Translations under genes and position numbers: made by a program
Notes under the pieces: model-generated
Databases searched by the model: none
What the model was told of the DNA's origin: nothing
The model's input: the letters and a program-made list of their open reading frames with translations, nothing else
NCBI RefSeq assembly: GCF_019264485.1
Contig: NZ_JAHVAA010000014.1
Span: 620,001 to 684,000 of the forward strand
Source of the DNA: Sediminibacterium sp.
GTDB lineage: Bacteria > Bacteroidota > Bacteroidia > Chitinophagales > Chitinophagaceae
Reading direction: 5' to 3'
DNA: 64,000 bases
Shown here: positions 17,795-26,724 of the stretch, in pieces
Layout of the letters: the number at the start of each line of letters is the position of its first letter
Position numbering within the stretch: the first letter of the stretch is position 1

Positions 17795-18700
17795 TTATGG
17801 ATTGATATAAGTTTGAACGAAACCAAAAAGGTTGAACTCTTTATCTTTTCGCAGTGATGCAATTTTTTCTTTCAGCATCTGCTTATTCAGGTCCTTCATC
17901 CTTTTTTGTTGAATCAGTTTCCAGGCTCGCTCTGTTAGCAGCCAGTCTTTTCTGTCTGAATGATGTTCTTCTGCCTGGTGCTGTTCAATAGCATTTGCCA
18001 GTTCGGGCAAGCCTGTTTTAGCAGTGGCTACTGTTTTAATAACCGGAATCTCAGTTGTTGAATGATGAAAAGCAGGTGCAAGCATCATCCGCAGGTTTTT
18101 TACAAATAAATCTGCTTCGGGCCTGTCGCTTTTATTCACTACAAAAATATCAGCAATCTCCATTAATCCTGCTTTCATGGTTTGCACTTCATCGCCAGCT
18201 TCTGGTACAACAACCACAACTGTTGTATCGGCCAGACCTGCAATTTCAATTTCACTTTGCCCCACTCCTACTGTTTCCACAATAATATGATCAAACCCCG
18301 CCGCCTGCATTAAGGCTGTAATATCGATAATATGCGGATGTAATCCCCCCAAAGCACCACGGGTGGCCAGTGAACGGATAAATACATTCGGGTGGTTATA
18401 CCATTCACTCATGCGTATCCTGTCGCCCAAAACAGCGCCCAGGTTAAAAGGAGAAGACGGGTCTACACAAAGCACCCCTACTTTTTTATGCTTCGACACC
18501 CACTCAGCAATCAATGCATCCACCAAAGTACTTTTCCCGGCACCCGGAGGACCGGTAATACCGGTAACTGCAGCATGTCCGACCGGCAATTGCGACAGGA
18601 AACTTTCAAAACCCGGTACTTCATTTTCCACGCATGATATACTGCGTGCCAATGCTCTTTGATCCTGTTCCTGTATACCTGTTAATAATTGCTGCCACAT
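17795..18700 (-). CDS. meaB: Methylmalonyl-CoA mutase-associated GTPase MeaB
   Basis: 301 aa. Walker A GPPGAGKSTLVDALI (about residue 50), VLCVDPSSPFNLGAVLGDRIRM, RSLATRGALGGL and the NKSD base-specificity motif identify the MeaB/ArgK G3E GTPase. It guards loading and repair of adenosylcobalamin in methylmalonyl-CoA mutase. The mutase genes are not in this window. It lies inside a polysaccharide region and its stop is 11 nt from a glycosyltransferase start, an arrangement that looks incidental. Its start is 84 nt from the divergent O-antigen ligase-like gene. Confidence 0.95.
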   Translation of the reverse strand: MWQQLLTGIQEQDQRALARSISCVENEVPGFESFLSQLPVGHAAVTGITGPPGAGKSTLVDALIAEWVSKHKKVGVLCVDPSSPFNLGAVLGDRIRMSEWYNHPNVFIRSLATRGALGGLHPHIIDITALMQAAGFDHIIVETVGVGQSEIEIAGLADTTVVVVVPEAGDEVQTMKAGLMEIADIFVVNKSDRPEADLFVKNLRMMLAPAFHHSTTEIPVIKTVATAKTGLPELANAIEQHQAEEHHSDRKDWLLTERAWKLIQQKRMKDLNKQMLKEKIASLRKDKEFNLFGFVQTYINP

Positions 18701-18784
18701 AATGCGATGCTAAGCGTAAATTTAATTCTTGTCTTACAAAAGAAAGTAATTGAAGCCAGAGAATTACAGATTAACCATGATATC

Positions 18785-19963
18785 ATGAAAAAAGAGTGGC
18801 TTATTTCTGGATTGTTTATTATTTCACTCGCAGGATTACTGTGGAGCAGGGCCGTTTTATCTGTATCCATGGGATTATGGTTGGTTTTTGCACTCTGGCA
18901 TTTCCGCAACTGGGCCAGTGGCTGGCGAAACAATGCCTTACTCATTTGGGGAATGACACCAGTTATACTTGGGCTCCTTGGTGTATGGCAATCGCCTCTC
19001 GCGGGTGCGGCCTGGGATCATATACTCACATTAGCTACTTACCCGGTTGTTGCCTTGAGTATAACAAGTATTGCATCAATAGAACCCCGTATATTTCGCA
19101 CACTGAGTTATTGCTGGATCGTAGCAGCTTTACTCGCTGTATTGTATCCATTGGGCTGGTATGTAGTTAACAGCACTGCTGCACTTGAGCGATACAGCAG
19201 TGGTCAGACACTCCCTGTATTTATGGACAATGATCATGTACGTTTTTCCATTTTTTTATCTGCCGCTGCCTTACTTGCCTGGTTGAACAGGCACACACAA
19301 AAGTGGTTATTACCGGCCTGTATTTTCTTACTCATCAGTATTATTTTTTTATCGGCACGTACCGGGTGGGTTATTGTTCTGATGATGGGCATGATTATAA
19401 CTATTCATACCCTTTTTAGTAAGCAGCATTTTAAAAAAGGTTTTTTAATGATGGCTTGTTTATTGGCCATCTGTATCGTCACCTGGTTTCTCTTCCCTAC
19501 GGTACAACATAAAATTGGTTATAGTTTGTACGACTGGCATCAATACACGCCCGGAAAATACGACCCCACTTTGTCTGATAATGCACGATATGCCATCAAC
19601 AAATCTGCATGGCATGCTATACAATCGGGTGACCAGAATACAGGGTGGGCAAATATTCCAGCTACACTGAATAATCATTTCAAACAGTTATATCCATCTT
19701 ATACAACCGGTTTTGGCTGGCCCTTCAATCAATGGTTATTCTGGTGGATAGGGAGTGGGTGGTGGGGTATGCTGTTGTTCTCCATCTGGCTTTTTTTTCC
19801 GGCTTATATTGGCATACGTCAAAAAAATATCGGAATCATTTGCTGGACCCTTGCTATTGCAGCCTCCTGCTTTGTAGAAGCAAATCTTGGTTACCAGTAT
19901 GGGGTTTGGTTGCACTGCTGGGGATTGTTAATTTGGAAATTAGTTCCGCTAAAAGCGGGATGA
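18785..19963 (+). CDS. O-antigen ligase-like membrane protein (Wzy_C family)
   Basis: 392 aa from the ATG at 18785 (MKKEWLISGLFII); an upstream ATG at 18689 would overlap meaB and add an unconvincing tail. About ten hydrophobic segments, with a large periplasmic loop around residues 240-320 (HKIGYSLYDWHQYTPG and HAIQSGDQNTGW), fit the O-antigen ligase/polymerase family. The SARTGW motif before the loop is typical. It would join or polymerise undecaprenyl-linked glycans made by the neighbouring transferases. The stop codon TGA is the left end of an inverted repeat. Confidence 0.85.
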   Translation: MKKEWLISGLFIISLAGLLWSRAVLSVSMGLWLVFALWHFRNWASGWRNNALLIWGMTPVILGLLGVWQSPLAGAAWDHILTLATYPVVALSITSIASIEPRIFRTLSYCWIVAALLAVLYPLGWYVVNSTAALERYSSGQTLPVFMDNDHVRFSIFLSAAALLAWLNRHTQKWLLPACIFLLISIIFLSARTGWVIVLMMGMIITIHTLFSKQHFKKGFLMMACLLAICIVTWFLFPTVQHKIGYSLYDWHQYTPGKYDPTLSDNARYAINKSAWHAIQSGDQNTGWANIPATLNNHFKQLYPSYTTGFGWPFNQWLFWWIGSGWWGMLLFSIWLFFPAYIGIRQKNIGIICWTLAIAASCFVEANLGYQYGVWLHCWGLLIWKLVPLKAG

Positions 19964-20040
19964 AAATTTGAAAATGAGAGATGTAGTATATGCAAATGCC
20001 ATTTCAAAAAAAATACAGGCTTCCCATTTTCAAATTTTCA
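19961..20040. repeat. 16-bp perfect inverted repeat, family D, ends are both stop codons
   Basis: tgaaaatttgaaaatg (19961-19976) pairs perfectly with 20025-20040, spacer 48 nt. The outermost TGA on each strand is the stop codon of the gene on that side (19961-19963 for the ligase-like gene, 20038-20040 for the glycosyltransferase). Likely a bidirectional terminator. Confidence 0.88.
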
Positions 20041-20907
20041 AATTATTCTATAGTTCCTGAAGTCAAATAATCTTATCCCCGTAATTTTTTCAAAGTGGTA
20101 AAGTAACCTGTCTTTAAAAGAGAATTTCTTTTTGCTGATGTCGAGTTCTGTTTTCCAGTTTTGACGTGTTATTCTTTCATGCATTACTGCGGGATGGGTG
20201 CCGGTAAATTTTTGTAGTGAATCAAATTCATCATAGTTCCAGAAGTCAGGTGCTTTCATCATTTCTTCAAGTACCTGATCGGAGTGCCAGAGTTTGCTGA
20301 AATTTTTTATCTTTTTCATCATCTGTTCCGGACTTTTTACCCAGCCATAATGGTATACATAAGCATCAACTGGTTTTACTTGTAGTTTCTGCTTCCCTAC
20401 CCTGAAACCCTGGGCATCCTTATAGGAAGTGATTTTTTTATCGTTTCTGATGATTCGTACTTCATGATCGTACCATTTGCGGCTGTCGCCTACATAATCA
20501 TAAGTACCATAGAAATGAAGATATTTAAATACAAGACCCTCTACACGTTTATCGTCTTTATACGCCAAACAAGTCTGGCGGATGGTTTGATGGTATTGTT
20601 CATGAACGGCTTCATCGCCCTGTATATAAAATGCCCAGTCGCTTTCAGGATCAATTAACTGAAACGCTTTATTGGTTTCAATGGCCAATACCGATCCACC
20701 TGTGCGTAATGCAGGGTCCCAAACAGAATGATGGATTTTGATTTTGGGGTCACTGATAGACTGCATCAGTCCAATTGTATCATCTTCAGAGTTACCTACG
20801 AGAATAATCATTTCGTCTACCACCGGAAGAATGGAGCGAATGGCTTCCACGATCGGATAATCATTTAGTACCGCATTTCTAATGATAGTAAACCCTGAGA
20901 TTTTCAT
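20038..20907 (-). CDS. Glycosyltransferase family 2-like protein
   Basis: 289 aa from MKISGFTIIRNAVLNDYP at 20907; an in-frame ATG nine codons earlier lacks support. The N-terminus IIRNAVLNDYPIVEAIRSIL and MIILVGNSEDDT, with IQGDEAVHEQY in place of a DxD motif, matches a GT-A-like group often annotated as glycosyltransferase family 2 or 'beta-1,4-glucosyltransferase-like'. No membrane span. It closes the polysaccharide region; the stop codon forms the end of the shared palindrome with the convergent ligase-like gene. Substrate unknown. Confidence 0.8.
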   Translation of the reverse strand: MKISGFTIIRNAVLNDYPIVEAIRSILPVVDEMIILVGNSEDDTIGLMQSISDPKIKIHHSVWDPALRTGGSVLAIETNKAFQLIDPESDWAFYIQGDEAVHEQYHQTIRQTCLAYKDDKRVEGLVFKYLHFYGTYDYVGDSRKWYDHEVRIIRNDKKITSYKDAQGFRVGKQKLQVKPVDAYVYHYGWVKSPEQMMKKIKNFSKLWHSDQVLEEMMKAPDFWNYDEFDSLQKFTGTHPAVMHERITRQNWKTELDISKKKFSFKDRLLYHFEKITGIRLFDFRNYRII

Positions 20908-21011
20908 ATGGCAAAGTAAACACGAAAAAAGCATACTGAATGCCCATTCAACTTTTCTGTTGTTGATTTGTTCACGGCTTTTATTTACTTCGTAGCTGTA
21001 TTATTTTTACC

Positions 21012-21653
21012 ATGACCAATTTTATTCCCATTTTTCCATTAGGTATCGTAGTGTTTCCCGGCGAGGAGGTGAACCTGCACATTTTTGAACCACGCTATAA
21101 ACAACTCATCAACGATTGTTATGCTTCGAAAAAAGCATTTGGCATTCCCGTTGTTCTAAAAAACACGGTTGCTGAACGGGGTACCCTTGTTCATATTACT
21201 GAGATGGTGCAGGTTCATGCCGATGGCAAAATGGATATCCGTACCCGAGGTGAAAAAATTTTCCGTACGCTGGAACTGGTGAAATCTATTCCGGATAAAT
21301 TATACAGCGGTGCCATTGTGCATTATCCTGATAATGACCAGCGGCAGCAACCCAAATTGCTTCAGCAGGTAATAAATGGCATTCGTGAATTACACCAGGC
21401 CATCGGTGTTTCAAAAGATTTTAAAAAACCTGATCATACTCTTTTTAGTTACGATCTTGCGCATCATGCCGGCCTCTCTTTAGAAGAAGAGTATGAGTTT
21501 TTTGGCCTGATGCATGAGTTACAGCGACTGGAATACCTGAAAAGACATCTTGGAAAAATACTTCCGGTTGTATCGGGTATAGAATCGCTTAAGGAAAGGA
21601 TTCAACTGAATGGTCATTTCAGGGAACTGAAAGGCTTTAACTTTAATGTATAA
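21012..21653 (+). CDS. Lon protease substrate-binding-domain protein
   Basis: 213 aa, matching stand-alone LON_substr_bdg (PUA-like) proteins. It begins IPIFPLGIVVFPGEEVNLHIFEPRYKQL in short pieces typical of the family and has MDIRTRGEKIFR further on. No ATPase or protease domain is present, so it is not Lon itself. Role unknown; possibly a protein-interaction adaptor. The pantothenate kinase gene starts 8 nt downstream, so the pair is probably one transcript. Confidence 0.9.
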   Translation: MTNFIPIFPLGIVVFPGEEVNLHIFEPRYKQLINDCYASKKAFGIPVVLKNTVAERGTLVHITEMVQVHADGKMDIRTRGEKIFRTLELVKSIPDKLYSGAIVHYPDNDQRQQPKLLQQVINGIRELHQAIGVSKDFKKPDHTLFSYDLAHHAGLSLEEEYEFFGLMHELQRLEYLKRHLGKILPVVSGIESLKERIQLNGHFRELKGFNFNV

Positions 21654-21661
21654 CTACGTTT

Positions 21662-22396
21662 ATGCAAACCAGTTTATGTTTCGATTTTGGCAATACGCGC
21701 ATGAAATGTGCTGTTTTTTCGGGTCGCGACCTGAAAGAAGTGTTGGTATTGGATGATGACAGCAGTACAACCATTTCAGGTTTAATAGACCGTTACCAAC
21801 CAAATCAATCCATTCTATCTTCTGTTATCAAGCATAATCCGGAGATGGAAACAGTTTTATCAGAGAAAACTGCATTTCACAAGCTGGGGCATACCAGTAA
21901 ACTGCCATTTACCACGCCGGTGGGCAAACCAGAAACTATTGGTGCCGACCGACTGGCTATTTGTGCGGCTTCTGTTGATCTTTTTCCCAATCAGCATAAC
22001 CTGGCTATCGGCTTGGGTACCTGTATTACCTACAATTACATCAATAAGGCGCATGAATTTTTGGGGGGAAGCATCTCTCCGGGTATGACCATGCGGTTCA
22101 GGGCCATGCATGAGCAAACGGCTTTATTGCCCATGGTAGAGCCCGATCATCACTTTCCACTGATTGGTTACGATACCAAAACCAACCTTCAAAGCGGTGT
22201 AATCATGGGAATGGCCAAGGAAATTGATGGAATTATTGACGCTTATGCCTTGAAATTCAACAACTTTAACGTGCTGTTAACCGGGGGTGATATGGCTTTT
22301 TTTGTACCACATCTAAAAAACAGGATATTTGCCGACCCTTACTTAATATTTAAAGGCCTGTATGCGATCTGTGAGTTCAACACTAATCAGACTTAG
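21662..22396 (+). CDS. coaX: Type III pantothenate kinase
   Basis: 244 aa. CFDFGNTRMKCAVF is the N-terminal phosphate motif (DxGNT/R), TPVGKPETIGADRLA the family GADR motif, and IGLGTCITYNYIN the second nucleotide motif, followed by LGGSISPGMTMR. It phosphorylates pantothenate, the first step of coenzyme A synthesis, using monovalent-cation-dependent ASKHA chemistry. It starts 8 nt after the Lon-domain gene, and its last 35 nt overlap the start of the downstream outer-membrane protein. Confidence 0.95.
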   Translation: MQTSLCFDFGNTRMKCAVFSGRDLKEVLVLDDDSSTTISGLIDRYQPNQSILSSVIKHNPEMETVLSEKTAFHKLGHTSKLPFTTPVGKPETIGADRLAICAASVDLFPNQHNLAIGLGTCITYNYINKAHEFLGGSISPGMTMRFRAMHEQTALLPMVEPDHHFPLIGYDTKTNLQSGVIMGMAKEIDGIIDAYALKFNNFNVLLTGGDMAFFVPHLKNRIFADPYLIFKGLYAICEFNTNQT

Positions 22397-23735
22397 TCTG
22401 TGTTTTCTGGTTACCGGATTTACCCTGCTTAATGCTAACGCACAGGAAAATTCTCCCTTTACCCGTTATGGTTTGGGTGATTTCTATAATGGAAGTCATG
22501 CCATTAGTAGGGCCATGGGTGGTTTAGGCGTTGCCTATTCAGATGGAACCAATAATAATGTGGGTCAGGCCATCAATTTCATGAATCCTGCCACCTACAG
22601 CAATTTTTTCATGGTTTCTTATGATTTGGGGCTAACCATCGATACAAGAAACCTAAGAAGCGAAAACCCTGCCGGTAAATTCAGGTCCAATTATTTTTAT
22701 CCTTCTTATCTCGGTGTTGGTTTACCACTTAACAGGTTGAAGGGTCTGGGTCTGGCATTTGGATTAAGACCTTTAAGCCGTATCAGTTATTCAGTAGTAA
22801 ACCGCGAAAGAGTGGCGGGAGATAGCCTGGCCACCATATATGAGGGTTCTGGCGGGTTAAACCAGGCGTATGTGGGTATTGGAAAAAAGTGGAAGAACCT
22901 GAGTGTTGGTTTTAATACCGGTTTTAATTTTGGAAGAAGAGAAATTTCTACCAAGAAAATTTTCATCAGCGATAGTACTTTTTACTATCAGTCTAACTCA
23001 TCAACCCTAACCAATTTCAATGGTCTGTTTTTTAATCCGGGTTTTCAATATGAGTTTTCTGTAGGTAAAAAAGTCAATGAACAAACCAAAACAACCAGTA
23101 ACTATATGGTACGTTTAGGTGGTTCAGCTATGTTGGCGCAAGGTTTGTCTGCATCGCAGGACCAGAAAAGAGAAACCTATACGGAGTCGCAGGCGGGCGA
23201 TATTACCATTGACAGTGTTTCGTATGTAGATGGTATTAAAGGCACTATTCAAATGCCTTCTACCTATTCGGGAGGTATTACTTTACATAAAACAGCCAGC
23301 AATAATCGCGGTACTTTTGAAATGTGGTCTATCGGTGCAGAATATACCACTACACAATGGAACAAATACCGTTTCTATAACCAGACAGATCAGCTCGTAA
23401 ACAGCTGGCAGTTAAAAATAGGTGCTCAACTTTGTCCTGATCCATTGGCTGGCCGTAGTTACTGGAGTAATGTAAATTATCGTGTGGGTGCTTTTATAGG
23501 AAAAGATTATGTGGATGTGGATGGTAATGGATTAAAGCATATTGGGTTTTCTGTTGGAGCAGGTTTACCAATTAAAAAATGGAATAATTACGATCGTCAG
23601 TTTACAGTATTGAATACTGCTTTGCAATTTGGCAAGAGAGGATCGGGTGTTAATAATATTACCGAAAGTTATGTTCAGTTTACGCTGGGTATCAGTTTAA
23701 CTGATGTATGGTTTCAGAAACGCAGGTATGACTAA
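22362..23735 (+). CDS. Outer membrane beta-barrel protein of unknown function
   Basis: 457 aa. The signal peptide runs from MRSVSSTLIRLSLCFLV to NANAQ (about residue 27); this start is needed for the signal peptide, so the 35-nt overlap with coaX is probably real. The mature protein starts NSPFTRYGLGDFYNGSH and has AISRAMGGLGVAY and many amphipathic strands, like FadL/OmpP1-type Bacteroidota barrels. It ends overlapping the lptC start. Its place between coaX and lptC is common in this phylum; a link to LPS or lipid export is an inference. Confidence 0.8.
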   Translation: MRSVSSTLIRLSLCFLVTGFTLLNANAQENSPFTRYGLGDFYNGSHAISRAMGGLGVAYSDGTNNNVGQAINFMNPATYSNFFMVSYDLGLTIDTRNLRSENPAGKFRSNYFYPSYLGVGLPLNRLKGLGLAFGLRPLSRISYSVVNRERVAGDSLATIYEGSGGLNQAYVGIGKKWKNLSVGFNTGFNFGRREISTKKIFISDSTFYYQSNSSTLTNFNGLFFNPGFQYEFSVGKKVNEQTKTTSNYMVRLGGSAMLAQGLSASQDQKRETYTESQAGDITIDSVSYVDGIKGTIQMPSTYSGGITLHKTASNNRGTFEMWSIGAEYTTTQWNKYRFYNQTDQLVNSWQLKIGAQLCPDPLAGRSYWSNVNYRVGAFIGKDYVDVDGNGLKHIGFSVGAGLPIKKWNNYDRQFTVLNTALQFGKRGSGVNNITESYVQFTLGISLTDVWFQKRRYD

Positions 23736-24315
23736 TTCTTCTTTTCATATAAAAACTTTAATGGCAGCCTGTTTAGTGGGCTGCTTTTTTATGTGGGGCT
23801 GTGAAAATGATGTGAACGATGTTAAAGAACTAGGCAGAAGAGCACCGGGAATTGAGGAAGGAAAAAACATTGAAAGTTATATCAGCCAGAACGGGCGCAT
23901 TACCGCCAAGCTAACTGCCCCATTGCTCCTGCGCTACCAGGGCGATAGTCTGCGTAAAGCAGAATTCCCGAATAGTCTGCATGTTGATTTTTTTGATTCT
24001 TCTATGCGCGTAGAGAGTCAGTTATTTGCAAAATATGGCCGCTACCTTCAGAATGAGAGCAAGGTTTTTCTGAGAGACAGTGTAGTGATCTTTAATACCA
24101 AAGGCGATACGCTTTACAGCAATGAACTCTATTGGGATCAGTCGCTTGGGCAATTCTATACCAATACACCCGTTACATTGGTTCAAAATTATCCTTATAA
24201 GCAAAAAGGACGTTATGCAAATGGTTTTCGCTCCAATCAGGATCTGACTGATATTACTTTCTTCAACATCCAACCTGGTAGTTTTGCCATTTTACCAGAT
24301 AGTACATTGAATTAA
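23728..24315 (+). CDS. lptC: LPS export protein LptC, lipoprotein form
   Basis: 195 aa from the ATG at 23728, which overlaps the previous stop by 8 nt; an ATG at 23704 is in frame but places eight extra residues before the signal. Hydrophobic segment and lipobox CFFMWGC give a lipid-anchored periplasmic protein. The repeats of short strands (ITAKLTAPLLLRY, KVFLRDSVVIFNTKGDTLYSN, LYWDQSLGQFYTN) are the OstA/LptC-like beta-jellyroll pattern. It would pass LPS from LptBFG to LptA. Note that E. coli LptC has a membrane anchor rather than a lipobox. Confidence 0.88.
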   Translation: MTNSSFHIKTLMAACLVGCFFMWGCENDVNDVKELGRRAPGIEEGKNIESYISQNGRITAKLTAPLLLRYQGDSLRKAEFPNSLHVDFFDSSMRVESQLFAKYGRYLQNESKVFLRDSVVIFNTKGDTLYSNELYWDQSLGQFYTNTPVTLVQNYPYKQKGRYANGFRSNQDLTDITFFNIQPGSFAILPDSTLN

Positions 24316-24443
24316 TAATTGCACAAAAAAAGCTGTTAAAGCAACGATTTCCCTTCTGTCTGTGTCTGTACAGCAACCCCTTACTACTGCTTACGAAAAC
24401 AGTTTGCCTTCTTCTGTATACATGCCCATAAAATCAATGTTTT

Positions 24444-24893
24444 ATGCGTATCAACAAGCAATTTATGTATGTATTAACTGCCGCTATCGGTTTAGCGGCT
24501 TGTAATGTGGCCAAACAATCGGCACATGTAATCGTGAACAATGAAAGCAATGAAGAAATTTCTATGCAACTGGTATTCAGCAATCAGGGGGATGGAAAGA
24601 CAAGAGAGAACCTCAGTTATTCATTAAAACCCGGATTACAGCATGTACCTGTACGGAAATTTCCAAAAGGGTCTTATGCCATTCAGGTAAATGCCAATAA
24701 TGGCACTGTTTGTAAAAAGTATCCGCTGGCACTCGATACTGACAGGTGGATCATGGTTACCTATATGCAGGATGACTCACTCCGATTACAAAAAAAGTAC
24801 GGATATGTAGATACCAGTGAACTCAAAAAAATCAATGGTAAATATGCGGGTCTTAACCTTTATGTAGAGAACAGAAGACCACCTAATTTATAA
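24444..24893 (+). CDS. Small lipoprotein of unknown function
   Basis: 149 aa. The N-terminus MRINKQFMYVLTAAIGLAAC ends in a lipobox with cysteine at residue 20. The mature part VAKQSAHVIVNNESNEEISM is followed by short beta strands, and nothing else is recognised. It would be lipid-anchored in the envelope, probably facing the periplasm. It lies 128 nt after lptC with no clear promoter and is closed by a strong terminator. Confidence 0.7.
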   Translation: MRINKQFMYVLTAAIGLAACNVAKQSAHVIVNNESNEEISMQLVFSNQGDGKTRENLSYSLKPGLQHVPVRKFPKGSYAIQVNANNGTVCKKYPLALDTDRWIMVTYMQDDSLRLQKKYGYVDTSELKKINGKYAGLNLYVENRRPPNL

Positions 24894-24909
24894 TTGTAAA
24901 GAATTATTT

Positions 24910-24963
24910 ATGCTAAAGATGCACATTTGCCCGAGGCAGGTGTGCATCTTTAGCATTTTTTTT
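24910..24963 (+). terminator. Strong intrinsic terminator
   Basis: atgctaaagatgcaca (24910-24925) pairs perfectly (16 bp) with 24941-24956, loop 15 nt, followed by a run of T. It lies just after the lipoprotein gene and before the sugar island. Confidence 0.93.
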
Positions 24964-25147
24964 ATGCAAATATCCATTCATTCAAATTTTACCTCCCTCA
25001 ATCGAAATAATTAAATAAATTCATAGCTCCATTGCTTATCCAACCAATAACCAACAGATTGCTATGAAATGAGCCATAACAAAGGTCGATACAAACCAGC
25101 ATGTTTATTGGCGAATTGCATGTGACAAAAATCAATAAAACAACCAC

Positions 25148-26626
25148 ATGAAAAAGAAAGACCTGAACAAGAAACAGGAAACAAATCTTACCGACGATTC
25201 AAGGAGAAAATTTCTCCGGAACAGCATGACCGCCTTGGCCGGTTTTTATATTGTACCCCGACATGTTTTAGGACGAGGTTATATTGCACCCAGTGATAAA
25301 CTGCGGGTAGCAGGTATTGGTGCGGGCGGAAAAGGTGAAAGCGATTTGTACAGCTTCTTCATGAGTGGTAAAGCCGATATTGCTTTTTTGTGTGATGTAG
25401 ACTCTCGTCAGTCTGCCAAAAGCCGTGAGCGTTATCCAAAGGCAAAAGTATATGAAGACTATCGTGAAATGCTGGATAAAGAGCATAAGAGCATTGATGC
25501 GGTATCTGTATCTACCCCCGATCATATGCACGCCGTTCAGGCCATGGCAGCTATGCAACTCGGGAAACATGTATATGTTCAAAAACCACTTTCACACGAT
25601 ATTTATGAGGCCCGTGTAATGACGGAAGCTGCGCATCGTTATAAAGTAGTTACTCAAATGGGTAACCAGGGTGCTTCCGGTGATGGTGTACGTCAACTGG
25701 TTGATTGGTACAATGCCGGACTGATTGGAGATGTGCATACTGTTTATTGTTATACAGACCGGCCAGTATGGCCTCAGGGCATTCAGTGGTCGAAAAATAC
25801 ATTACCTGTTCCCAAAGAACTGAACTGGGATCTATGGTTGGGCACCGCCCCCTATAAAGATTATGTAGACAACCTTGTTCCATTTAACTGGCGTGGCTGG
25901 TGGGATTATGGTACGGGTGCCCTTGGCGATATGGCCTGCCATATTATGGCACCTGCATTTGCTGTATTGGGTCTTGGTTACCCCGCTTCTGCAGAGTGCA
26001 GTGTAGCCAAGCGTTATGAAAGAAACTGGAATGCGGTATATGCACCCGAATGTGGTCCGCTGGCATCTCATATCATCCTTAAGTTCAAAGGGCAGAATGG
26101 TAAACCAGATCTTACCATGCACTGGATGGATGGTGGTATTCAACCCGAACGTCCGGCTGAACTGGGTCCGAATGAAATGATGGGTGATGGTGGTAATGGC
26201 ACCATCTTTATTGGTACCAAAGGAAAGATGATGTGTGGTACTTATGGTGCCATTCCCAACCTCCTGCCTACCAGTCTTACAAAGACAACACAGGTTCCAC
26301 AAACAATTAAACGTGTACCCAATGGCGATAATGGTCACTATGCAGCATGGGTAGAAGCTGCCATTGCGGGTTATGGTTCTGAAGCAGCTAAAACACTCAG
26401 TTCTAATTTCGATGTGGCCGGTCCACTTACAGAAAGCGTATTGATGGGTAACCTGGCCATCCGCAGTTACGACCTGCAGAAGAAAATGGAAACAGGCCGT
26501 ATCACATACCCCGGCAGAAATATCAGGCTGGTATGGGATGGTCCTAATATGAAGATCACCAACTTCGATGAAGCCAATCAGTTCGTAAAAAGACAATACA
26601 GAGAAGGCTGGAGTTTGGGAGTGTAA
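25148..26626 (+). CDS. Tat-exported Gfo/Idh/MocA oxidoreductase
   Basis: 492 aa. A Tat signal (SRRKFLRNSMTALAGFYI) is followed by the NAD(P)-binding fold LRVAGIGAGGKGESD and the EKP-equivalent motif VQKPLSHDIYEAR with its lysine. The long C-terminal half, including WDLWLGTAPYKDY and GTGALGDMACH, is that of the exported Bacteroidota subgroup (close to GH109-type enzymes). It would oxidise or reduce a sugar hydroxyl in the periplasm, with a tightly bound nicotinamide cofactor (family knowledge). It faces a convergent isomerase gene and opens the sugar island. Confidence 0.93.
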   Translation: MKKKDLNKKQETNLTDDSRRKFLRNSMTALAGFYIVPRHVLGRGYIAPSDKLRVAGIGAGGKGESDLYSFFMSGKADIAFLCDVDSRQSAKSRERYPKAKVYEDYREMLDKEHKSIDAVSVSTPDHMHAVQAMAAMQLGKHVYVQKPLSHDIYEARVMTEAAHRYKVVTQMGNQGASGDGVRQLVDWYNAGLIGDVHTVYCYTDRPVWPQGIQWSKNTLPVPKELNWDLWLGTAPYKDYVDNLVPFNWRGWWDYGTGALGDMACHIMAPAFAVLGLGYPASAECSVAKRYERNWNAVYAPECGPLASHIILKFKGQNGKPDLTMHWMDGGIQPERPAELGPNEMMGDGGNGTIFIGTKGKMMCGTYGAIPNLLPTSLTKTTQVPQTIKRVPNGDNGHYAAWVEAAIAGYGSEAAKTLSSNFDVAGPLTESVLMGNLAIRSYDLQKKMETGRITYPGRNIRLVWDGPNMKITNFDEANQFVKRQYREGWSLGV

Positions 26627-26641
26627 AACAGAAGAATAATG

Positions 26642-26702
26642 AACAGAGAAATGTCCAATATCCAATTTTAATTCGAAGTTGGGTATTGGACATTTCTCTG
26701 TT
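26642..26702. repeat. 24-bp inverted repeat, family C, convergent junction
   Basis: aacagagaaatgtccaatat then ccaa (26642-26665) pairs with 26679-26702 with one mismatch, loop 13 nt. It lies between the convergent Gfo/Idh/MocA and isomerase genes. The arm is nearly the same as those at 8321 and 38877. Confidence 0.9.
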
Positions 26703-26724
26703 GGATATTCGAATATATTCGCTG

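Noticed and set aside
17795-18700. MeaB as part of the polysaccharide machinery
   Set aside because: Motifs are clearly those of the methylmalonyl-CoA mutase chaperone GTPase; the location seems incidental.
18689-18784. Longer start for the O-antigen ligase-like protein
   Set aside because: It would overlap the meaB start on the other strand and puts a polar tail before the first membrane span.
25832-26665. A 277-codon open frame opposite the Gfo/Idh/MocA gene
   Set aside because: It lies fully antisense to a well-supported gene and its protein has no recognisable domain; the frame arises from the codon use of the other strand.
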